A stretch of 58,560 nt of DNA from Saprospiraceae bacterium (lineage in GTDB: Bacteria > Bacteroidota > Bacteroidia > Chitinophagales > Saprospiraceae), in contig WFXH01000063.1 in the NCBI GenBank assembly GCA_015490715.1, positions 1 through 58,560 on the forward strand. Reading direction: 5' to 3'. The notes below the pieces were generated by a model. It ran no database searches. It was not told the DNA's origin and worked only from the letters and a program-made list of their open reading frames with translations. The position numbers were made by a program, and so were the translations under genes. Below are positions 52,167 through 58,560 of the stretch, one piece after another. How positions within the stretch are numbered: the first letter of the stretch is position 1; each line of letters starts with the position of its first letter.

Positions 52167-52430
52167 ATGTCAAACCAAACGCACGCCTTTACACCGAACC
52201 ACACCATTCTACGACACCAACAGGCATCAACGGCAAGTGTTGCTTCTCCATCTCACCCCGTGTCCGCACGAGAAGTAGAACAGTACCTCGACTGCGGTCA
52301 ATTCCCCTACACTCCGTCACACCTGCAGGGCAATATCGAGCGCTTTGTCGGATATCTCCAGGTACCCGTAGGCCTAGCTGGCCCGATACGCCCTACCCCG
52401 GCATTGCCGTTTGGTTGGCGCGATGGATGA
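52167..52430 (+). pseudogene. 5' remnant of an HMG-CoA reductase gene (inferred)
   Basis: An 87-codon frame ends with GNIERFVGYLQVPVGLAGPI, which closely resembles the start of the catalytic part of HMG-CoA reductase (NIExxIGxxxVPVGxAGPL). The sequence then breaks off. The substrate-binding ATTEG region, the NADPH site and the catalytic His are all missing here. It is therefore probably a truncated relic. In another frame the same DNA runs into a possible acetyltransferase fragment. Confidence 0.5.
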
Positions 52431-52618
52431 CCTGTACAGCGCGCACACACGGCTTTCGCTCCATCTTACACGCCCTCATTCGCTCAGACAGCCCCTCCCT
52501 CAATGCCTCCCGACACTTCGCCCAATACACCTATGCCCGATATGCCCTCTACGGTCTCCGCTTGGACGAACACCGCATACCACCTCTACCTACCATAGCA
52601 AAAACCACTGCGCCATGA
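52395..52618 (+). pseudogene. possible 3' remnant of a GNAT-type acetyltransferase gene
   Basis: The frame overlapping the HMG-CoA reductase relic reads THGFRSILHALIRSDSPSLN, then ASRHFAQYTYARYALYGLRL. This resembles the C-terminal beta-alpha of GNAT acetyltransferases (Gfr.i.a.i..dN..Sl...). It has no proper start. Together with the upstream relic it suggests one deletion joined two genes. The assignment is tentative. Confidence 0.3.
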
Positions 52619-54216
52619 AGCGAATACACCCCATCCACACCAAAGCTCCGTCAGCTTATCCGTATGAAATGGAAGATGCACGCATCAATGTTGCAAGCCT
52701 TTTCGTCCACACCGCCAGGAGCTATCCCGATCGGACGGCCCTCATTCAAGGTAGTAAAGCCATCCGCTATGGCGAGCTTTTCCGTCAGGTCCAAGAAGCG
52801 GCAGCGTACTTTGCAAAAAGAGATATCGGACCGGGCGATCGCGTCCTCCTGCTCCTACCGCCGGGCGTAGCCCTGTACCGCACCGCGTTGGCTCTGCTCT
52901 ATGTTGGCGCCGCGGTGGTCATCATCGACCACCGCGGCGCACGCAAGCACTTCTCCCATTGCGTCGAAAGGGCCCAATGCCGGGCTATGGTCGTCTCACC
53001 CAAATACCTCCCTCTACGCTGGCTGTACCCGTCCCTACGACGCATACCTATGCTGCTGCGTACTCACGGGCGCATCAGGAACACCAATTTCTCCATGCGC
53101 ACTGTCCCTCCCGACACTCCCGCTATCCTCACCTTTACCACCGGCAGTGCAGGCCGCCCAAAGGCCTCTTCGCGCAGCCACGACTTCTTGTTCCGACAAT
53201 TCGAAGTGCTGCACCAGCTCACACAGGCGCGCCCAACAGACGTCGTCATGACCAACCTGCCCATGATTGCGTTTTTTCATCTCGCTGTCGGCGCCACTTG
53301 CGTGCTTCCTCCTACCTCGCTCCAACGCACTGCTCCCAAAATCACCCCTTGGATACCCTTACTTCATCGCCATCGCGTCTGCCGACTCATTGCCGCGCCC
53401 TCCTATGTGACCGCCCTCTGTCGATACCTTCGAAAAAACAATATCCACCTCCCACACCTCCGAGAAGTCTACACCGGCGGAGGCCCGGTATTCCCCTCCA
53501 TGGCCCAAACATTCCTGCAAGACCTTCCGCAGGCATCAATCACCGTGGTCTACGGCTCCACCGAAGTCGAGCCCATCAGCACCATTACTGTCCAACAGCT
53601 CCTCACACAGGTTGAGACCAACGAGATCGGCCTGCCGGCCGGCGAAGTACACCCCGACCTCCAGGTCGCCGTCATCCCCACCGATGCGCCTCTTCGCACA
53701 CACTACACCATCGACGAGTGGCGCACCCTGCAATGCAGTGATGGCCAAATTGGAGAGATCGTCGTCGCTGGCCCTCACGTGCTGACCACCTACTTCAACA
53801 GCCCCGAGGCCTTTCACCGCAATAAAATCGTCGTCGACGGTACCATCTGGCACCGTACGGGCGATAGCGGATACCTAAAAGGTCGCCAGCTCTTTTTAAC
53901 GGGCAGAGTCCGGCAAATCATCCGATACAAGGGCCATACCCTCTACCCATTCTACATCGAACGCCTCCTCGACGCCCACCCGGCTGTCGAACGCGGCACC
54001 CTCCTCCACATCGACCAACACCTGATCCTGGCTGTCCAATACCGTCCCGGCTGGGAATATGACGCATTTAATACCGCGCAAATACCCCATGACCTACTCC
54101 TCCCCGTGCGCAAAATGCCCATGGATCCGCGCCACCACAGCAAGATCGACTACGACGCCCTCCAAGAGATGACCCACCAACTCCTGAAAAGCTCCGCTAA
54201 CCCACTGTTGAAATAG
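52615..54216 (+). CDS. AMP-forming acyl-CoA synthetase / fatty-acid ligase family protein (OleC-like clade)
   Basis: This 533-residue adenylate-forming enzyme has the P-loop LTFTTGSAGRPKASSRSH, VYTGGGPVFPSM, the YGSTEVEPIS motif with the conserved Glu, and WHRTGDSGYLKGRQLFLTGR. The C-terminal MPMDPRHHSKIDY holds the catalytic Lys and is like the end of OleC and related ligases rather than ordinary acyl-CoA synthetases. It would activate a fatty or beta-hydroxy acid as an AMP ester; the product is unknown. ATG 52615 was chosen because the frame upstream of it is not domain-like. Confidence 0.8.
   Translation: MKRIHPIHTKAPSAYPYEMEDARINVASLFVHTARSYPDRTALIQGSKAIRYGELFRQVQEAAAYFAKRDIGPGDRVLLLLPPGVALYRTALALLYVGAAVVIIDHRGARKHFSHCVERAQCRAMVVSPKYLPLRWLYPSLRRIPMLLRTHGRIRNTNFSMRTVPPDTPAILTFTTGSAGRPKASSRSHDFLFRQFEVLHQLTQARPTDVVMTNLPMIAFFHLAVGATCVLPPTSLQRTAPKITPWIPLLHRHRVCRLIAAPSYVTALCRYLRKNNIHLPHLREVYTGGGPVFPSMAQTFLQDLPQASITVVYGSTEVEPISTITVQQLLTQVETNEIGLPAGEVHPDLQVAVIPTDAPLRTHYTIDEWRTLQCSDGQIGEIVVAGPHVLTTYFNSPEAFHRNKIVVDGTIWHRTGDSGYLKGRQLFLTGRVRQIIRYKGHTLYPFYIERLLDAHPAVERGTLLHIDQHLILAVQYRPGWEYDAFNTAQIPHDLLLPVRKMPMDPRHHSKIDYDALQEMTHQLLKSSANPLLK
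52662..52673 (+). repeat. near-match (11/12) to the dispersed 12-mer
   Basis: GTATGAAATGGA is one base off the consensus, within codons 16-20 of the ligase. Confidence 0.5.
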
Positions 54217-54355
54217 TGCAGCCCCCGGATCTCTCCGCCCTCACCGATCGTGAAATGAGCGGTGACTGTGAATGAAGAGCCGATGGAGAAAGGTCTCGTC
54301 AACTAAGGATGAATACTCCATAGATCATCTATCTCCACATTTTTTCTAAAATAAT

Positions 54356-54363
54356 TAATTTTG
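54356..54363 (+). promoter_or_regulatory. -7 box (TAATTTTG) for the ImmA/DUF4411 module
   Basis: TAATTTTG matches TAnnTTTG 17 nt before ATG 54381. Confidence 0.55.
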
Positions 54364-54380
54364 GAAGGCAAAGATTCGTG

Positions 54381-55542
54381 ATGAGCATCGTTCGTGTCTC
54401 GATTCAGCCGCAAGTTCTTCAGTGGGCCCGTCGACGATCTGGTTTTACTACGGAAGCTCTTAGAAAAAGATTTCCAAAATTCGAGCTATGGGAGAAAGGT
54501 TTAGCACAGCCAACCTTCAAACAATTGGAAAAATTGGCCTCAACTTTACATATCCCTTTAGGATTTTTCTTTCTGCAATCTCCCACCAGAGGAGCATCTT
54601 CCCATCCCTGATTACCGCACAAATACCGTCTCTGAATACACTACTCCAAGTCTTGAGCTATTGCACACCATTTACCAATGCCAACAAAGACAAGAATGGT
54701 ATCGCTTCCATGTATTGTCTCAAAAGGGCACCTCTTTATCCTTTGTGGGCACCGCATCTCTGTCCTCCCCCCCCGAAGTAGTTGCAAACGATATTCGTAA
54801 TCAGCTCCATTTGGATATTCACCATAGAAAAAGAATGACTTCATGGTCGACTGCGCTTCTTGATTTTATTGACCAAGTGGAAAAGACAGGTATTTTGGTC
54901 ATGATGAACAGTGTAGTGGGCAACAACAATCATCGACCATTAAATCCGAATGAGTTTCGGGGATTTGCTTTAGTGGATGACATAGCACCGCTTATATTTA
55001 TCAATGGTGCAGACACGATCGCTGCTAAGTTGTTTACCTTAGCGCACGAACTGGCACACATCTGGTTGGGACAAAGTGGAATATCGAATCCACAGTTGAA
55101 TAAGACCCCCAATGTCAAAATCGAACGTTGGTGTAACCAGGTTGCTGCTGAAATCTTAGTACCATTAACCGCAATAAAAAAAGAATACAACCCCCACAAC
55201 TCGATAAATGACGAAATCAATCGATTGGCACACCTTTTTAAAGTTAGTACAATCGTCATTCTCATACGATTATACGATGAAAAAATGATCAGCAAGAAAA
55301 CATTTAAAAATATATATCAACGAGAGCTCCGAAAGTGGCAATCCTTCAAACAACACAAAAAGCAACATAGAGGAGGCAATTTTTACTATAACCTCTCCCG
55401 CAAAGTCAGCAAGCGTTTTGCGCTCGCGCTCATTCATAGCACTCTTGAAGGCCATACACTATACCGAGATGCGTACAACCTACTTGGAATTTCAAAATTC
55501 AAAACTTTTCAAAGTTTTGCGCAAACCTTAGGACTTGAATGA
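54381..55542 (+). pseudogene. XRE-type HTH / ImmA-IrrE metallopeptidase, split by a one-base frameshift
   Basis: The N-terminal frame (54381-54611) encodes an XRE-like region: VLQWARRRSGFTTEAL, WEKGLAQPTFKQLEKLA, PLGFFFLQSP. The family continuation, PPEEHLPIPDYRTNTVSEY, appears at once in the next frame. Removing one C from the CCC at 54582-54584 joins the two. The second frame runs to 55542 and contains the zinc site LAHELAHIWLG and WCNQVAAEILVP. Intact relatives are antitoxin or regulator partners of DUF4411 toxins, and DUF4411 is the next gene (ATGA overlap). The region is more AT-rich than its surroundings, which suggests transfer. It is an inactivated gene or an assembly error. Confidence 0.8.
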
Positions 55543-56040
55543 TCAGGTACCTTTTGGATTCCAATGTCTTTATCCAGGCAAAAAACCATCACTATGGACT
55601 TGACTTCTGCCCAGCCTTTTGGGACTGGCTGATTTATGCAAATACTAAAGGTGCTATTTATAGTATTGAAAAAGTGAAAGAGGAACTTACAGCAGGTGAC
55701 GACGAGTTGGCAACCTGGGCTAAATCCTTAAATGAAAGAATTCTTCCTACCCATTGATTCACGCATCACCCAAGCAATGAGTAAGGTGAGCAGCTGGGTC
55801 GATCAAAATTATGAGATGGGGGCAAAAAACAACTTTTTTGAGACTGCCGATTATTACCTTATTTCCTGCGTCCTTGCACATGGCTTTACAATTGCCACCC
55901 ATGAAAAATTCACGACCTCGACCTTTAAGATCAAAATCCCCAACGTTTGCAAAGGGCTGTGCATACCATGCCTTTCTCCCTTTGAAATGCTCCGACGTCA
56001 AAAAGTGCGTTTTATACTACAATTATCCAATGGTCTTTAA
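55539..56040 (+). pseudogene. DUF4411 (PIN-like toxin) gene, split by a one-base frameshift
   Basis: The first frame (55539-55757) gives YLLDSNVFIQAKNHHYGLDF and CPAFWDWLIYANTKGAIYSI, then EKVKEELTAGDDELATWAK: the complete start of a DUF4411 protein. The second frame (55732-56040) supplies the rest: FFLPIDSRITQAMSKVSSWV, ETADYYLISCVLAHGFTIAT and KIKIPNVCKGL. Dropping one A from the AAA at 55735-55737 restores one frame of about 166 residues. DUF4411 proteins carry a PIN-like acidic nuclease core (LLDSN, ETADYYL). It overlaps the ImmA gene by 4 nt. As with that gene, decay or a sequence error is possible. Confidence 0.8.
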
Positions 56041-56344
56041 CACCACCACCCATTGGTCCTATTTTCGATCTATTCCCGAAACAAGGCATATGTCTGCTCA
56101 GCTGTATAGTTAGCAAAAAGTACACCGCAGTTTTATAGCAGCAGAACAATTTCACTTATCTTGCCCAGTCAATCGGCATATTTCTCACCATTTTACCCCT
56201 CTCCATACTCCTATTCTTTTTCACTGATCTGTATAAAATGGTGCTTCTGATGTGCAGCGATACGACAGAGACGCGCACTGGGGGCCTCAACAACCATTTT
56301 ATACCCCCAATAATCGAGTACAACAGCTTCAAGCTCTCCTTCCC
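56041..56344. other. gene-free spacer carrying an inverted 12-mer pair
   Basis: About 300 nt between the frameshifted DUF4411 gene and the convergent symporter gene. Apart from the 12-mer pair at 56231-56304 and a partial copy near 56188 (CACCATTTTACC), I see no ORF, promoter box or clear terminator. Confidence 0.6.
56231..56304. repeat. inverted pair of exact 12-mers (50-nt loop)
   Basis: GTATAAAATGGT (56231-56242) and ACCATTTTATAC (56293-56304) are perfect inverted copies around 50 nt, between convergent genes. The loop has weak internal pairing. Confidence 0.8.
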
Positions 56345-57685
56345 TTAGTCCGCGGGAGTGCTCTTCTTTTTTGGATAGTGGTCCCACCAGTGTTTGGGGC
56401 GTGGTGGGCCGAGCTTGCCGACCGACTTGGCGACGATCATGGCCACTGTGGCATCGCCTGAGATATTGATCACCGTGCGCAACATATCCAAGGGGCGGTC
56501 GACGGCGAAGATCAGCGCTAAGCCAATGGCGAGCTTGTCGGCGGGCAAGCCGATGGCTTCCAACACGATGACGAGCATGATCATGCCCGCTCCCGGCACC
56601 GCCGCACTCCCTATCGAGGCAAGGGTGGCTGTCAGGATGATGGTTAGCTGGTCCTGAAACGTCAGGTCAAAGGCCAACACCTGCGCAATAAACACTGCCG
56701 CCACGGCTTGATACAGACTCGTTCCGTCCATATTGACTGTAGCCCCCACAGGGCAGACAAAACTCGCCACCTCGCCCTCCACGCCAAGATGTTCTTCCAC
56801 CCGCTCCATCGTCACGGGCAGGGTAGCCGCACTCGAACTCGTCGAAAAGGCCAACAACTGCGCAGGTGCAATCCCGCGCAAAAACTGCACGGGCCGAATA
56901 CCCGTCACCACGTAATTCAACACCAAATAAAAGCCCAACATCACAGCCAATCCCAGCACCACCGTCAGGGCATACCACGCCAATGCTGAAAACAGCGATG
57001 GATCTTGCGTCTCTGCTATCAACGCCGCCAGCAGGGCAAACACCGCATACGGCGCAATCAACATGATGAGGTCGACCATCTTCATCACCAGCTCGTTGAG
57101 ACTATCGAAAAAATCCTTCAAGGGCCGCTGATGTTGCTCATCCAACATTAGCAGTGCTATGCCAAAAAAGATGGCAAAAAAGATGACCTGCAACATGTTG
57201 CGATTGTCTGAGGCCGCCGAAAAGAAATTTTCCGGCACCAAATCGACGAAAAATTGCAGCGGGCCACGCTCCTTCGCCTTATGGGCAGCTTCCACCTTTG
57301 TCGATGCTTCCGCCTCGTACTGACTCGATATCCGTTCGATGACCTCGCTTTTGACAGTCGTACCCGGCTTAATCACATTGACCATCAATAGACCAATTGT
57401 GATGGCCACCACCGTGGTGAAGATGTAGAGCACAACCGTTCGGCCCCCTATCTTCGAAAACTTCGCCAGGTCCTGAAGATCCGACACTCCCTTGATGAGC
57501 GAAGCGATGATGAGCGGAATGGCGATGAGCTTTAAGAGCCGTATAAAAATAGTACCGACCGGCTTGATCCAATCGCTCACCAACGTCGGCCCCCACGACA
57601 CCGCACTCATCAACACACCAAAGACGATACCCGCGGCCATGCCGATCAATATCTGCCAGTGCAACTCCAATTGCGTAAACTTCAT
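56345..57685 (-). CDS. dicarboxylate/amino acid:cation symporter (DAACS family, GltP/DctA-like)
   Basis: The 446-residue protein has eight membrane helices plus two re-entrant hairpins. Family landmarks are the serine-rich loop AFSTSSSAATLPVTMERVEE, PVGATVNMDGTSLY (NMDGT, cation and substrate binding) and the second hairpin SIGSAAVPGAGMIML. RPLDMLRTVINISGDATVAM (DxxRT...D) forms the substrate site. It carries glutamate, aspartate or C4-dicarboxylates with sodium ions or protons; the Arg of the DxxRT motif is the residue that binds acidic side chains in relatives with that specificity. The start at 57685 is secure (MKFTQLELHWQILIGM). Confidence 0.93.
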   Translation of the reverse strand: MKFTQLELHWQILIGMAAGIVFGVLMSAVSWGPTLVSDWIKPVGTIFIRLLKLIAIPLIIASLIKGVSDLQDLAKFSKIGGRTVVLYIFTTVVAITIGLLMVNVIKPGTTVKSEVIERISSQYEAEASTKVEAAHKAKERGPLQFFVDLVPENFFSAASDNRNMLQVIFFAIFFGIALLMLDEQHQRPLKDFFDSLNELVMKMVDLIMLIAPYAVFALLAALIAETQDPSLFSALAWYALTVVLGLAVMLGFYLVLNYVVTGIRPVQFLRGIAPAQLLAFSTSSSAATLPVTMERVEEHLGVEGEVASFVCPVGATVNMDGTSLYQAVAAVFIAQVLAFDLTFQDQLTIILTATLASIGSAAVPGAGMIMLVIVLEAIGLPADKLAIGLALIFAVDRPLDMLRTVINISGDATVAMIVAKSVGKLGPPRPKHWWDHYPKKKSTPAD

Positions 57686-57812
57686 CGTCTCGCCGTTTGC
57701 CCGCTACAATGATACGCAATTTCAAGCACACGATGCCATCGTACACGTGGCCCAAATACCCGTGTAGCTCGGATTAAGAATCCTCCGTATGGAAATACCG
57801 CGATGACGCCTC

Positions 57813-58560
57813 TTAGAACGTGAGGTGGTAGGTCAGCAAAAACTGCTGGATGACGTTGACGGTGCGGCCATAGCCCGACACACCACCCACGGCATTGGCA
57901 TCGGTGAGCTGATTGATCTTGTCGTAATCGTAGAAGAGATCGACTTTCAACTGCAAGCTGAGGTTTTTGACCACCTCTACGCCAAAGGTGTTGAGCCAGA
58001 TGACGTCGACGCGCTCGGGATTGCGCAGATAATTGCTGAACAAGGAGAGCGAAGTGGTGTAGCCCACTCGATCCATGAGCTTGGTGACGTAATTGACCTT
58101 GACATTGGCCCCCAGGTCAAAGCGCGATTGTTGGCCGTCTTCGAAGCCCCACACATTCTGTCCGTCGTCGGTCTTCAGCGCAGCTATTTCCCGATCGGCG
58201 ACATAGAAAAACTTGCCCGTCACAGGCGAGAGATAAATCTGAAAATTGCTCGACTTTTCGTATTTCATGCCGACTCCGAAGATGAATTCCCCCGGCGACA
58301 AAAACTTCGAGCGCAGCTGCGTCTGAAAAGCCGATACGGGAGTGATGTAGTACTTGCCGTTATTGCCCTGATACGACGACAATAATTGCGTCAACACCAT
58401 CAGGTCCGCGCTATACGACCACGGCGACGTTTCCGACATCTTATAGGCCAGATTGGAGCCCAATGTGAGCAGGTCAATGCTCTTTTCAAAGGGCTGGCGC
58501 TGATCTGAACCTACAGCGACGACTCCAGAACCAAAGCGCTGCACGCTGAGATTGACGTTA
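57813..58560 (-). CDS. DUF3078-type outer-membrane beta-barrel protein (partial, 5' end beyond window)
   Basis: The frame stays open to the right edge of the window, so the start and signal peptide lie outside; a GTG at 58544 is not the likely start. The 248 visible residues alternate polar and hydrophobic strands (LLTLGSNLAYKMSETSPWSY, RFDLGANVKVNYVTKL, QLKVDLFYDYDKINQL). They end in LLTYHLTF, with a terminal Phe as in outer-membrane barrels. It resembles the Bacteroidota DUF3078 family, whose function is unknown. It lies 127 nt upstream of the symporter gene on the same strand. Confidence 0.75.
   Translation of the reverse strand, partial: NVNLSVQRFGSGVVAVGSDQRQPFEKSIDLLTLGSNLAYKMSETSPWSYSADLMVLTQLLSSYQGNNGKYYITPVSAFQTQLRSKFLSPGEFIFGVGMKYEKSSNFQIYLSPVTGKFFYVADREIAALKTDDGQNVWGFEDGQQSRFDLGANVKVNYVTKLMDRVGYTTSLSLFSNYLRNPERVDVIWLNTFGVEVVKNLSLQLKVDLFYDYDKINQLTDANAVGGVSGYGRTVNVIQQFLLTYHLTF

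Noticed and set aside
52411-52614. 5' extension of the OleC-like ligase frame
   Set aside because: Pro/His/Leu-rich, not domain-like. The same DNA in other frames shows the reductase and acetyltransferase remnants.
12233-53831. Weaker 10/12 matches to the 12-mer (for example 12233, 34555, 44094, 53820)
   Set aside because: Two mismatches are too many to separate from chance, so they were not counted in the enrichment.
1-58560. CRISPR arrays, insertion sequences or prophage
   Set aside because: No regularly spaced repeats, transposase, integrase or phage structural genes are visible. The dispersed 12-mer is too short and scattered to be a CRISPR repeat.

Overview
The window is from a member of the Bacteroidota. 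Its promoters carry the phylum's TAnnTTTG -7 box (for example at 22893, 41166, 47124, 48582). One product ends in a domain resembling the type IX secretion sorting signal, and there is a PorE-like OmpA lipoprotein. Other phylum-typical genes are the long eukaryote-like IleRS, ClpC and a DUF3078 barrel. The order or genus cannot be fixed from sequence alone. Most of the window is a dense, moderately GC-rich housekeeping chromosome. There is no phage, insertion sequence or CRISPR array.

Layout. 0.2-3.9 kb: a 13-haem c-type cytochrome, a probable outer-membrane beta-barrel and an OB-fold lipoprotein, suggesting an electron-transfer locus. 3.9-5.8 kb: methylglyoxal synthase, a secreted rhodanese and an FAH-family hydrolase. 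5.8-8.7 kb: an AT-richer patch with a Cys-rich secreted ORF whose signal peptide lies in another frame, then a putative T9SS cargo. 8.8-15.5 kb: nadC, a lipoyl E2 acyltransferase, the PorE-like lipoprotein, a methyltransferase, an M42 aminopeptidase and a DUF302 protein. 15.6-18.1 kb: Wzz-like and O-antigen ligase-like proteins. 18.1-24.6 kb: RNase Z and a STAS protein diverging from clpC-infC-rpmI-rplT, then adenine deaminase. 24.6-25.0 kb: a gene-free, highly structured segment with its own -7 box and terminator. 25.0-28.1 kb: an isoprenylcysteine-methyltransferase-like protein, a peptide-binding lipoprotein and an SCP2 protein. 34.5-28.1 kb (minus): a long same-strand run of panD, a flippase-like gene, rfaE2, nif3, a zinc-ribbon coiled-coil gene, tRNA-Met, a TerB-like gene, selU and selD. 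34.6-41.1 kb: purH, mlaFE (minus) and ileS. 41.2-54.2 kb: cytochrome c, a TlpA-like protein, an RsmI-like methylase, cysS, a SurA pair, mutS, a PepSY protein and an OleC-like ligase preceded by apparent gene remnants. 54.4-56.0 kb: an XRE-ImmA/DUF4411 module with both genes frameshifted. 56.3-58.6 kb: a dicarboxylate symporter and a partial DUF3078 protein.

The most striking signal belongs to no single gene. A 12-mer, GTATRAAATNGT (tenth base usually C or G), occurs 20 times exactly on the two strands of 58.6 kb, where chance predicts well under one. It lies in intergenic spaces, inside genes and over start regions. Three times it forms an inverted pair in an intergenic space, and once a tandem pair. 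The distribution is reminiscent of DNA-uptake signal sequences, although other genome-wide roles are possible. It is the main candidate for an undescribed system here.
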